64,000 nucleotides of DNA from Bacillus pumilus (GTDB lineage: Bacteria; Bacillota; Bacilli; Bacillales; Bacillaceae), in the NCBI RefSeq assembly GCF_009937765.1, contig NZ_CP047089.1:3098272-3162271 (forward strand), written 5' to 3'. This document shows positions 16,954 through 24,466 of the stretch, piece after piece. Both the position numbers and the translations under genes were made by a program. The stretch's first letter is position 1, and each line of letters begins with the position of its first letter. Below the pieces are notes generated by a model, which saw only the letters and a program-made list of their open reading frames with translations, did no database searches and was not told the DNA's origin.

Positions 16954-18033
16954 TTACACTTGTTCCATCAGTTGATACATTGGTAAAAGAATAGATAAAT
17001 ACACAATGAGTATTAGAATTGCCGTCAGACCATAGATAACCGGCTGCAGCCACGACACCCATTTTTCAATTTTTAGCTCTGCATTCTCTAATAGAAATTG
17101 GCTGTACGTGTACATTTCTCTTGCAAGCATTCCGCTCGCTTCACCATGCTCGATGACAGCTGCAAAATGTTTTTCAAAAAATGGAGAAATGCTCACTTGA
17201 TATGCCATGCTCTCTCCTTTTCTTAACTCTTCAATCATCTGTACTGATATTTCTTGAAGAAAGGGTAAGTAGCTTTGCTGCTTAAAAGCTAGCAAGCTCT
17301 CGTACATCGATAATCCAGCCTGAAGCAGTCCGCTTAACTGTAGAGAGAAAAGGTACGTATGCATGAGCCGCATTCCTTTATATAAAAAAGGAAATCTGTT
17401 GAGTACTCTCAGCTTCTCAAGGGTGGATTTTTTCCTAAAAAAGAACGTATAGTATCCAGTCAGACAAATACACGCACAGCCGATGAGAAGGAGAGATACA
17501 TGCAGCAATTGGAAAAGTCCAAACATACCTTGAATCAACCATGACATTCGGGTATCCATCGAGGAGTACAAGAGAGAAAATTGAGGAATGATCATTTGCT
17601 GAACAAGAATGAGCACGATCAAAACCGTAAAGATGAGGAAAATTGGGTAACGTAACATGCGTTTAAACATGTCTGTCTGTTTGATTTTTTTCTCTAAAAA
17701 CCGTGCGCTTTGTTCAAGTGCTGTTGCTAGACTGCCATGCTTTTCGGAGAAACTTAAAATGGCGATGACTTCCCGCTGAAATTGGAGTTTTTCTAGCACA
17801 ATATAAAAAGGCTCCCCTTCGAGCAACCACTGAATGCCCGGTGTTAATTGTTGCTGTTGTTTATTCGACAACTGAATATTCACCATTGTTAATGCCTCAA
17901 TCAATGTATATCCAGCCTGAATCAATTGAGAAAGTTTTGATAGACATTCCGCTTGACCCTTTTTAGACCACGCTTTAGAGGCTTGCTTCTTCATAAACCC
18001 AGCGATGATAGGTGTTTTTCGATAAATAGCCAA
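16954..18033 (-). CDS. comGB: ComGB, competence pseudopilus platform membrane protein
   Basis: A 359-residue GspF/PilC-type inner-membrane protein with transmembrane segments near residues 130-150, 175-195 and 335-355 and the duplicated T2SSF domain. The TTG at 18033 has a strong AAAGGAG seven bases upstream, so I prefer it although it overlaps comGA by 59 bases. The result is somewhat longer than the roughly 323 residues of B. subtilis ComGB. An ATG at 17994 is the alternative but has a poor ribosome binding site. Confidence 0.9.
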   Translation of the reverse strand: MAIYRKTPIIAGFMKKQASKAWSKKGQAECLSKLSQLIQAGYTLIEALTMVNIQLSNKQQQQLTPGIQWLLEGEPFYIVLEKLQFQREVIAILSFSEKHGSLATALEQSARFLEKKIKQTDMFKRMLRYPIFLIFTVLIVLILVQQMIIPQFSLLYSSMDTRMSWLIQGMFGLFQLLHVSLLLIGCACICLTGYYTFFFRKKSTLEKLRVLNRFPFLYKGMRLMHTYLFSLQLSGLLQAGLSMYESLLAFKQQSYLPFLQEISVQMIEELRKGESMAYQVSISPFFEKHFAAVIEHGEASGMLAREMYTYSQFLLENAELKIEKWVSWLQPVIYGLTAILILIVYLSILLPMYQLMEQV

Positions 18034-19045
18034 GTGCCACTCCTTTACGAATTAATCTTTGCAGTGTTTCATATGACGAGTGAGCATATTCTCCTTTTGC
18101 CTCCTTGATACACTCACCAAGCTCTTTTCCGAACAGCAGTTCAAATACATTTGTTCGTCTGACCGGTCGATTTAATTTACAGTAAAGCTGACATGTTTCT
18201 CCGCAAAAAGGACAGGTGAGATCAATTAATCGCTGCGCAGCAATCGCCACCATTGTTTGTTCAAGTTCATTCATTGTGACACCAAATTCAAGCATACGAT
18301 AAAGGGCTCCTTTTGCATTTTTCGCATGGAGTGTACTCATCACTAAATGGCCTGTCAGCGCTGCTCTAATTGCCGTTCGGGCCGTTTCAGCATCTCTTAT
18401 TTCTCCTAGCACAATCATATCTGGATCATGTCTTAAAATAGCGCGTAATCCTGCGGCATATGTGATGCCGGCTTTTTCATTTACTTGAACCTGTAACACT
18501 TCTTCATTTCTTGTTTCTACTGGATCTTCAAGTGTAATAATATTTCGATTGAAATTCTTTTTTGCAAACTGGATCAATGAATAGAGGGTTGTTGTTTTCC
18601 CTGAATTGGTTGGACCGGTAAATAAAATCAGCCCATGCGAATGATTCAAAAACGATAATAATCTGGTGGAGGCTTTCGGAAATAGTGACAGATGCTTTAT
18701 TTTCGGAACATGATCCTGTGGCAATATTCTAATCACTAAACTCTCATCATTTACAGTTGGTAAGGTAGACATTCGAATAAACACCTGGCCGCTTCTTAGC
18801 ATCACAGTTAATGACCCATTTTGCGGTCTCCTTTTTTCCCCGATATCCATAGAAGATAAAAATTTAAAATGAGCAATGAGCCGCTCGCCGGTTTTTTTAT
18901 CAATGGTTCGCTGCTGGATTAAATCTGAGTCTACGCGGAAAGATACCGACGCTTCCTTTTCCTTTGGAACAATGTGCACATCAGATGCTCTCATGCGGCA
19001 TGCTTCTTCTAGCAGCTCTTGTCCTAAATATTCAATCCCATACAA
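17975..19045 (-). CDS. comGA: ComGA, competence traffic ATPase
   Basis: A 356-residue GspE/PilB-type ATPase with Walker A GPTNSGKT (144-151), the Asp-box/Walker B stretch HDPDMIVLGEIRD (about 205-217), a His-box region and a C-terminal zinc-type CPFC motif. It powers pseudopilus assembly. The TTG at 19045 is chosen because GAAGGGAG lies 8 bases upstream and because it gives exactly the B. subtilis length; longer in-frame starts lack a ribosome binding site. First gene of the comG operon, expected to be ComK-activated. Confidence 0.95.
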   Translation of the reverse strand: MYGIEYLGQELLEEACRMRASDVHIVPKEKEASVSFRVDSDLIQQRTIDKKTGERLIAHFKFLSSMDIGEKRRPQNGSLTVMLRSGQVFIRMSTLPTVNDESLVIRILPQDHVPKIKHLSLFPKASTRLLSFLNHSHGLILFTGPTNSGKTTTLYSLIQFAKKNFNRNIITLEDPVETRNEEVLQVQVNEKAGITYAAGLRAILRHDPDMIVLGEIRDAETARTAIRAALTGHLVMSTLHAKNAKGALYRMLEFGVTMNELEQTMVAIAAQRLIDLTCPFCGETCQLYCKLNRPVRRTNVFELLFGKELGECIKEAKGEYAHSSYETLQRLIRKGVALGYLSKNTYHRWVYEEASL

Positions 19046-19157
19046 ATGGTTCACTCCCTTCTCTGACCATATTGTAAGTCGGAGGAATCTGTCTGACAAA
19101 AGTGCAATTTTACTTTTTAACGCCTAATCAAACGAAAAAATCATCAGCTTGCGATGG

Positions 19158-19187
19158 AAAACGTGATTTTTTAAAAAAGTGCATATA
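19158..19187 (-). promoter_or_regulatory. Candidate ComK boxes upstream of comGA
   Basis: A perfect AT-box AAAA-N5-TTTT at 19158-19170 and a degenerate partner (AAAA-N5-TATA) at 19175-19187, about 115-140 bases before comGA. A further AAAA-N6-TTTT lies at 19098-19111. The gap between the two boxes (4 bases) is not one of the spacings I recall for K-boxes (8, 18 or 31), so this remains a candidate. Confidence 0.4.
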
Positions 19188-19481
19188 AAAAAACCTGACT
19201 TTTAGGAACTGACCCCCGTTTTTGAGACAGGGATCAAAACACCTTTATAAAACAGCCAGTTGCCGAAACTCTTTTGGTGACTGGTTGTTTAATTTCAATT
19301 GAATTCGGATATTGTTATAATAATCAATATTTCTTTTACACTAATCGGATAACTAACTCTTTTTCCCATACAAAAAACACCTCCAAATTGTTTTCAGATA
19401 TGCTATACCCGATTTTCAATTTAAAGGTGTTTTTATTTGTCTCACTTTATGGGGTCAGTCCCTTACAAGTACAGGTTTTTT
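19188..19481 (-). mobile_element. Internally deleted IS3-family relic with long inverted repeats
   Basis: The ends form an imperfect inverted repeat of about 60 bases (19188-19248 against 19422-19481) starting AAAAAACCTG and containing ACTGACCCC, GAGACA and AAAACACCTTTA. Between them, on the minus strand, lie an intact GGAGGTG ribosome binding site and the first codons of an IS3-type orfA (ATG at 19369, MGKRVSYPISVKE), then directly the last 27 codons of orfB (IDYYNNIRIQLKLNNQSPKE and FRQLAVL, stop). Everything between was deleted, leaving a non-autonomous, MITE-like element. Exact ends are uncertain; TTA flanks the inner GG ends on both sides. Confidence 0.85.
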
Positions 19482-19483
19482 GA

Positions 19484-20356
19484 TCATGTTGCTTCTTGTT
19501 GCTGCTCTTCAAAGATACGAAATCCTCTTTTTTCTAACGCTTTTGCAAGGCTGTGTTCAGTATTTACTTTTGAGAAATCAATGCCGAGTTTCACTACAGT
19601 TTGAGCGATCTCTGGGCGAATCCCTGATATAATCGTCTCAATTCCAAGTAACTTCGCGCTATCCACCACTTTAAACAGCTGATAAGCAACCATCGTATCA
19701 ACGACCGGTACACCAGATATATCAATAAATAAATGCGTTAGACGAAGTCTTGAAGCCTGTTCTAGCACGGATTCCAGAATGATTTTGGCCCGGTACGTAT
19801 CGATTTCTCCGATCAGTGGCAAAATCCCGATTTCCTTTGATACTGGAATAACAGGAGCACTCAGCTCTTGAATCATCTCTCTTTGTGCATTCAGCTGACT
19901 AAGGGTCACGCGGTCATATTCTTCTGATAAACGCTCAATCATATCATCAAATGTGGCGTGAAAGTGCTGATTCCACTGACACACGTCTTGCAAGGTCACT
20001 TCAAGCTCTGTTTCTTGGGTGAATGTCTCGATTCTCGAACAGAAAATGTGGCGGAAGATCTTAAATTGTCCAATGATTTCATATAACGGCACCTCGTGCA
20101 CTGCTCGATCACGGGCGATATCAACAGACCACTTTTTCAAATGGTTTTCTACTTTATCTGACAGCGTCACAAGTGTTGCTGCAATGGTTTGAATAAATGC
20201 TGTGTTCTGTTCCTTCAGCTTCTTTTCCGTTTCCTCTGAGGCATGCTTAGAATATAATGAGCCTTCTTCTGTTCTTGTCTTTAGCCATTCTTCGGTCATG
20301 ACAGGGGCTTCTTTTAGGATAAATTCATATAATTGCTTAGATTTTTCATTCTTCAT
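19484..20356 (-). CDS. rsbRD: RsbRD (YqhA), stressosome STAS-domain co-antagonist
   Basis: A 290-residue RsbR paralogue: a divergent N-terminal globin-like sensor part (about 1-160) and a C-terminal STAS domain with the RsbR signatures ELSAPVIPV and DISGVPVVDTMVAYQ. These are the two phosphorylation-site regions; the second carries Ser where Thr is common and the first has Ser-Ala. RsbR proteins form the stressosome with RsbS and sequester RsbT, controlling sigma-B. It stands alone, between the IS relic and a tRNA, near the sigma-B dependent mgsR. Confidence 0.92.
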   Translation of the reverse strand: MKNEKSKQLYEFILKEAPVMTEEWLKTRTEEGSLYSKHASEETEKKLKEQNTAFIQTIAATLVTLSDKVENHLKKWSVDIARDRAVHEVPLYEIIGQFKIFRHIFCSRIETFTQETELEVTLQDVCQWNQHFHATFDDMIERLSEEYDRVTLSQLNAQREMIQELSAPVIPVSKEIGILPLIGEIDTYRAKIILESVLEQASRLRLTHLFIDISGVPVVDTMVAYQLFKVVDSAKLLGIETIISGIRPEIAQTVVKLGIDFSKVNTEHSLAKALEKRGFRIFEEQQQEAT

Positions 20357-20454
20357 TTACTTCTTCCGCTCCTTTTTCACTTAAAACTCGTGACATACAA
20401 CTTTTATGTATAAATGACCGTAGATGGTGAACAATATCATTACACATTTGATAT

Positions 20455-20525
20455 TGGGCTATAGCCAAGTGGTAAGGCAATGGACTTTGACTCCGTGATC
20501 GTTGGTTCGACCCCAGCTAGCCCAG
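20455..20525 (+). tRNA. tRNA-Gln (TTG anticodon)
   Basis: A 71-base cloverleaf: acceptor TGGGCTA with TAGCCCA, D arm GCC..GGC, anticodon arm ATGGA-CTTTGAC-TCCGT with anticodon TTG, T arm GTTGG-TTCGACC-CCAGC, discriminator G. CCA is not encoded. It is a single tRNA gene followed at once by a strong terminator. Confidence 0.95.
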
Positions 20526-20532
20526 TCAGCAC

Positions 20533-20577
20533 AAAAACGAAGACGGCTGAACAATGTTTCAGCTGATCTTCGTTTTT
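20533..20577. terminator. Bidirectional terminator between tRNA-Gln and mgsR
   Basis: Long stem AAAAACGAAGA with TCTTCGTTTTT plus an inner GGCTGAA/TTCAGC pairing, between the tRNA and the convergent mgsR. Confidence 0.9.
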
Positions 20578-20578
20578 A

Positions 20579-20959
20579 TTAGGAAACTGATTGATGAATC
20601 GCTTTCTTTTTTGATAATTTCATGAGTTCTCCGGGATTATACCCTACTACCAATTTATTTCCATCAATGATAATTGGTCTTCGAAGCAGTTTTGGTTTTT
20701 CAATGAGAAGTTGAAGAACCTCGTTTACTTTTAAATCATTAATATTTAAATTTAAGCTTTTAAAAGCCTGGCTTCGTGTGGCTAAAATTTCATCCATTCC
20801 TTCTGTTGTTAAAGAAAGGATCTTTTTTAATTCTTCTAGGGTTGGCGTTTCTCTGAAAAGGTGACGCTCTTTAAAATCAATTTGATTCGCCTTTAGCCAA
20901 TGTTTTGTTTTACGGCAAGACGTGCAGCTCGGGTATGAATAAAAAGTAATGTCACTCAT
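20579..20959 (-). CDS. mgsR: MgsR (YqgZ), Spx/ArsC-family stress regulator
   Basis: A 126-residue thioredoxin-fold protein of the Spx/ArsC family with the redox pair Cys12-Cys15 (SCTSCRKTKHW) and the LLRRPII segment near the C-terminus. MgsR modulates a subset of the sigma-B general stress regulon through RNA polymerase contact, switched by its disulfide. A sigma-B type promoter lies 45-70 bases upstream, matching its known control. Start ATG with AAGGAGGAAG. Confidence 0.93.
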   Translation of the reverse strand: MSDITFYSYPSCTSCRKTKHWLKANQIDFKERHLFRETPTLEELKKILSLTTEGMDEILATRSQAFKSLNLNINDLKVNEVLQLLIEKPKLLRRPIIIDGNKLVVGYNPGELMKLSKKKAIHQSVS

Positions 20960-21003
20960 TAGTCTTCCTCCTTAGGTCGTTAACCTTTTCTCTTATGGAG
21001 TAA

Positions 21004-21029
21004 GTACCCTCATGTATTTCAGCATAAAC
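21004..21029 (-). promoter_or_regulatory. Sigma-B type promoter of mgsR
   Basis: On the minus strand GTTTAT, a 14-base spacer and GGGTAC, close to the sigma-B consensus GTTTAA-N12-15-GGGTAT, 45 bases before the mgsR start. Confidence 0.75.
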
Positions 21030-21105
21030 ACGTTTTGATCACTTTTTCAAAAAAATTTTTTCTACTTGTAAAATAAATGTTCACACGTTGTCAAAAATGT
21101 AAATG

Positions 21106-21135
21106 TTTACATAACAAGTGGTGATCAGCTATAAT
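21106..21135 (+). promoter_or_regulatory. Sigma-A type promoter of yqgY
   Basis: TTTACA, an 18-base spacer and a perfect TATAAT, 38 bases upstream of the yqgY start. Confidence 0.6.
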
Positions 21136-21172
21136 ATGAATCAAAGGGGTTTTTTTAAGGGGAGGGAAAGAA

Positions 21173-21415
21173 ATGAATCGCATGTTCCGCGTGCTTGGCT
21201 TTTGGACGGGTATTTTTGCTGTCATGTTCTATTTAGGGCATATGAAAGATGCATCGTTGCTGTTCTTCGGTCAAACCGTTCTTTTTGTATTTTTATCCTA
21301 CTTGAATTTATCCGAAAGAATGTATATTTACATTTTCGGAGCGTACTTGACGATTTTCTTTGCCGGATTTACATATTATTCGATTTTCATCATGGTTCCC
21401 GGTACCGGACATTAA
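21173..21415 (+). CDS. yqgY: YqgY, DUF2626 membrane protein
   Basis: An 80-residue, largely hydrophobic protein with about three transmembrane segments (roughly 5-22, 27-45, 50-70), matching the DUF2626 protein YqgY. No function is known. The ATG follows GGGGAGGG, and a terminator follows the stop. It is monocistronic, convergent with yqgX. Confidence 0.9.
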   Translation: MNRMFRVLGFWTGIFAVMFYLGHMKDASLLFFGQTVLFVFLSYLNLSERMYIYIFGAYLTIFFAGFTYYSIFIMVPGTGH

Positions 21416-21420
21416 TTGAA

Positions 21421-21455
21421 AAAAAAGCATCTCTATCAAAAGAGATGCTTTTTTT
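21421..21455. terminator. Bidirectional terminator between yqgY and yqgX
   Basis: AAAAAAGCATCTCT paired with AGAGATGCTTTTTTT around a short loop; it serves two convergent genes. Confidence 0.9.
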
Positions 21456-21462
21456 CATACAT

Positions 21463-22101
21463 TTAAAGAGAAAAACCATTGATAAATGGATTTTGTTCCT
21501 GCTCCGTGAGTACAGTCGTTTCACCGCCATGTCCACTTAAAACAAGAGTTGATTCTGGTAATGACAATAATTTGTTATGAATTGATTGAAGCAGCACTTC
21601 TTGACTGCCCTCTACTAAATCTGTTCTCCCGATGCCGCCTTCAAATAGCGTGTCACCAGAAATCACAAATCCTTCTTCCGCCGAATAGTAAGATACACTG
21701 CCTGGCGAATGCCCAGGAGTGTGGAACATCTCTAATGTAAACGATCCAATTTGAAGAGTTCCTTCTGACGTAATTAATTTTTCAGCTTCTTTAACCGTTA
21801 TTCCATTCCCAATCAATCGAGCTGAACCGTTTAATTCAGCGTTCGTGAGCCATTCTTTTTCATTCTCGTGTACATAGAGTGGCACTCCCCACTCTGCGCG
21901 CACCTCATCTGCGGCACCGATATGATCAAAATGAGCATGTGTCAGTAAGACAGCAAGCGGTGTGAGCTGTTTCTCTTTTACATAGGAAATCAGCTTTTGT
22001 GCTTCACCGCCTGGATCAAAGATTAAGCATTCTCCGTTCTCATTTTTCCAAATATACGCATTCGCTTGTACATAGCCTAGTGGCATTCTTCTCCAATTCA
22101 T
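21463..22101 (-). CDS. yqgX: YqgX, metallo-beta-lactamase-fold hydrolase (glyoxalase II-like)
   Basis: A 212-residue MBL-fold protein with the zinc motif THAHFDHIG (His55, His57, Asp59, His60), then TPGHSPGSV, SGDTLF and SGHG in order. The family includes glyoxalase II-like thioesterases; the substrate here is unknown. The ATG at 22101 is used because AGGTG is 6-7 bases upstream and it gives the family start MNWRRMPLG; a GTG three codons earlier is less likely. Confidence 0.92.
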   Translation of the reverse strand: MNWRRMPLGYVQANAYIWKNENGECLIFDPGGEAQKLISYVKEKQLTPLAVLLTHAHFDHIGAADEVRAEWGVPLYVHENEKEWLTNAELNGSARLIGNGITVKEAEKLITSEGTLQIGSFTLEMFHTPGHSPGSVSYYSAEEGFVISGDTLFEGGIGRTDLVEGSQEVLLQSIHNKLLSLPESTLVLSGHGGETTVLTEQEQNPFINGFSL

Positions 22102-22258
22102 TTTCATCACCTACTTTATTCATTCTTTTTTATTATGAAGGCTACACAATAAAAATTCAAACAATCGTCAACTGGAATCTACTCGACAAGCTTTATGAAA
22201 ACGGTTAAAATGAAAAGAAAGGAAATCAAGGGGATTGATGACAAAGGGGGACTTTCAC

Positions 22259-22432
22259 ATGATGCTCGTCATTATTTTTGGTCTAGTCACGATTTTAGCT
22301 GCACTCGGGATCTATCGTTCACTTAAAAAAGTGAATGTACTTGCAATCGCTTTTGCTGGCGCAACATTTTTGGTTTTTGGCTGGTTTACTGTCATGACCA
22401 TCATCTATAGCGGTTATCCAACTGCACATTAA
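22259..22432 (+). CDS. yqgW: YqgW, DUF2759 small membrane protein
   Basis: A 57-residue protein of two hydrophobic helices starting MMLVIIFGLVTILAALG, matching YqgW/DUF2759. The ATG at 22259 has AAAGGGGGA seven bases upstream; in-frame codons further upstream lack this spacing. Function unknown. A terminator overlaps the stop region. Confidence 0.88.
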   Translation: MMLVIIFGLVTILAALGIYRSLKKVNVLAIAFAGATFLVFGWFTVMTIIYSGYPTAH

Positions 22433-22456
22433 AAGCCTGCTATTTGCAGGCTTTTT
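22431..22456 (+). terminator. Terminator of yqgW
   Basis: AAAAGCCTGC-TATTT-GCAGGCTTTTT, starting at the yqgW stop codon. Confidence 0.88.
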
Positions 22457-22464
22457 AAATGATT

Positions 22465-22503
22465 GACAAAGGGCTAAAATGGTTTTTATTTTAGCCCTTT
22501 GTC
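22465..22503. terminator. Strong 15-bp hairpin between yqgW and yqgV
   Basis: GACAAAGGGCTAAAA pairs perfectly with TTTTAGCCCTTTGTC around a 9-base loop, followed by TTCTTTT. It may be a second terminator or the edge of the adjacent structured repeat. Confidence 0.6.
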
Positions 22504-22506
22504 TTC

Positions 22507-22634
22507 TTTTCAGCGTGATATGAAAACCTTTGCAGTCTAGAAAGGGCGAGTACCGAAGCGGAGCGAATTTGACATTCGTGAGCATCGGAGCGCAGACCTG
22601 ACAAAGAATGCGAGGGTTTATCTACATGCTGAAA
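22507..22634. repeat. Structured intergenic repeat-like element
   Basis: About 128 bases bounded by complementary ends (TTTTCAGCGTG and CATGCTGAAA), with a second inner pairing (AAACC/GGTTT). Inside are two imperfect direct repeats: GAGtACCGaAGCGgAG..TTGACA (22548-22574) and GAGcAtCGGAGCGcAG..TGACA (22580-22603). It is GC-richer than its surroundings and has no coding potential. It resembles the short intergenic repeats of Bacillus genomes as I recall them, but I could not compare it. Confidence 0.55.
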
Positions 22635-22658
22635 GCCTGCATAGAGCAGGCTTTTTTT
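22632..22658. terminator. Terminator-type hairpin at the yqgV 3' end
   Basis: AAAGCCTGC..GCAGGCTTTTTTT; the longer T run is on the plus strand, with a weaker one toward yqgV transcription. The stem sequence repeats that of the yqgW terminator. Confidence 0.7.
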
Positions 22659-22971
22659 ATTGATTCAAATGCTTATTCACGCTTTCTATTTTGCTTGTAA
22701 GCGTTGTGGTTTGATCCCGCCTGTCATCTATGCGAATATTGGTCGCTACGCGGTGCAATCCCTTTTCAAAAGGTGCTTCATGAATGCGCTGAATGACTTC
22801 AAATAAAACGGATAGCTCACCTTCAATTAACGTATTCATTGGTGTTAATTGATAATTGATTTTCCCTTCTTTTTGAAAACCTTCTAAAATTCTTTGTACA
22901 TCTGCTACATAAGCACTGACACTTGGTGTTTCAGTGCCAATTGGAATGATCGTGACATCTGCTATGGCCAT
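22657..22971 (-). CDS. yqgV: YqgV, MTH1187/YkoF-like thiamine-binding family protein
   Basis: A 104-residue UPF0045 protein with the family start MAIADVTIIPIGTETPSVS and the core stretch YQLTPMNTLIEGE. Proteins of this ferredoxin-like fold bind thiamine or related pyrimidines; the role in Bacillus is not settled. It is a single gene, 78 bases from the MFS gene start side. Confidence 0.88.
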   Translation of the reverse strand: MAIADVTIIPIGTETPSVSAYVADVQRILEGFQKEGKINYQLTPMNTLIEGELSVLFEVIQRIHEAPFEKGLHRVATNIRIDDRRDQTTTLTSKIESVNKHLNQ

Positions 22972-23049
22972 GTTTATTGCCCCTTTCCATTGAATTCCTC
23001 ATGTTTTCTCGTCCTCATTGTAACCTATTCACAATCCATCAAGCCACGC

Positions 23050-24303
23050 TCACGTTGCATTTAAAGAAGGTTTGTCTCGTTCTATCGTCAAATCCGACCT
23101 CTTTACCTTCCCAATCTTTGTGAATAGCAGCAGGCATATCCCTGACACAGCTTCAATGATGCCGCCAGCCGCTATAACGTAGCCTGACCCAAATTGTGTT
23201 GCCATATAACCGCCAATGAGAGCGCCTAATGGGATCATGAAGAAGGAAATCATATTGATAATTGCATACACTTGCGGCTGATCCTCTGCTTTTACAGACA
23301 ATTGAATCATTGTATGTTCAGGCACGTTGACTGCACTGATGGCGGCACCTAATGCAAAGGCTGATATAAATACAAGTGGTAAAAATGCGTTCATGCCTGT
23401 GATAAAGAACGAAATTCCGTCAACAATCCCGGCACCTATAAACAGCAGCCCATACCGATTCACTTTTACCTTTGTCAAAACAAACCCCATCAAGAATGCA
23501 CCTAGTGCCGTTGTGACTTTAATCAATGAATAGATCACGGGTCCACTGTGTAAATCCTCTGTTAAATAAATAACAGACAATGCTTCCCATGGTGCGGCAG
23601 CAAAGTTCGAACAAACACAAAAAATCGCCAATGGAAACAAAATATGATGCTTTCTCACAAGTGAAAATCCTCGAATCAATCTTTTTCCGTATGATAGCCC
23701 TTTTTTGGCTTGATCGATGATGATTTCTGTTTCATATGTAATGATGACTACGAGTAAAGCGGATAAGAGATAAAGAGGAATGATCACGAGCATTGTATAT
23801 CCTACTCCTACAAACGCAATCATGACCCCACAAACCGTAACCGTCACAAGCCTGACTACATGACTTGCTGATTGGATGGTTGCATTCGCTTTTTGTATGA
23901 GGTCCTCATGGACAAGCTTTGGAATAATGGATACAGAGGCCGGTTCGTAGGAGCCACCAGTTGCCGAATGAAGCAGCATACAGCCAATAACAAGTGCTAG
24001 TGGCGTAAAACCATAAAAGTAACTGATGACGATCACAAGAATGATTGCTCCTCTAGTTAAATCAGCAAAACACATCCAAAATTTCAGTTGATGCGGCTTC
24101 ATCATTGGGGTAATTAGCGGCCCAACAATAGCTTGCGGAACAAAGCTAACCGCAATAAAAAAGGCTGTTCCAATTGCCCCTTTTCCGCCTAGTACTAAAA
24201 GCCACAAGATGGTGTTGAAAGATAAACTATCAGCTGTTATTTTGCACATTTTAGACATAAATAAGTAAGAGAAATTCCTTTTCCACAGGCTTTGAGCACT
24301 CAA
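23050..24303 (-). CDS. MFS transporter (MFS_3-like)
   Basis: A 417-residue polytopic membrane protein with about twelve hydrophobic segments and the N-terminal pattern LWKRNFSYLFMSKMCKITAD usual for MFS_3-type exporters. Substrate unknown. The frame stays open to 24468, but the upstream part (CERCGCKKKD) does not look like the family. I chose the TTG at 24303 behind AGGGAG; an ATG at 24327 is an alternative. In B. subtilis the lipoprotein gene yqgU occupies this place between yqgV and yqgT, so this is a lineage-specific replacement or insertion. Confidence 0.82.
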   Translation of the reverse strand: MSAQSLWKRNFSYLFMSKMCKITADSLSFNTILWLLVLGGKGAIGTAFFIAVSFVPQAIVGPLITPMMKPHQLKFWMCFADLTRGAIILVIVISYFYGFTPLALVIGCMLLHSATGGSYEPASVSIIPKLVHEDLIQKANATIQSASHVVRLVTVTVCGVMIAFVGVGYTMLVIIPLYLLSALLVVIITYETEIIIDQAKKGLSYGKRLIRGFSLVRKHHILFPLAIFCVCSNFAAAPWEALSVIYLTEDLHSGPVIYSLIKVTTALGAFLMGFVLTKVKVNRYGLLFIGAGIVDGISFFITGMNAFLPLVFISAFALGAAISAVNVPEHTMIQLSVKAEDQPQVYAIINMISFFMIPLGALIGGYMATQFGSGYVIAAGGIIEAVSGICLLLFTKIGKVKRSDLTIERDKPSLNAT

Positions 24304-24436
24304 TAATCGACATCTCCCTAAAAACATATCCTTTTTTTTACATCCACACCTTTCACAATAGCTCACAAGGTGGCCTTCGTCAATTACCCTATCATTATTT
24401 TTATTGACAATAAGAAATTGCTTCATGTTCAAATGT

Positions 24437-24466
24437 AAAAAAGCACCTGACAGGTGCTTTTTTAAC
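24437..24466 (-). terminator. Terminator of yqgT
   Basis: AAAAAAGCACC-TGACA-GGTGCTTTTTT overlapping the yqgT stop codon. It separates yqgT from the MFS gene. Confidence 0.88.
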
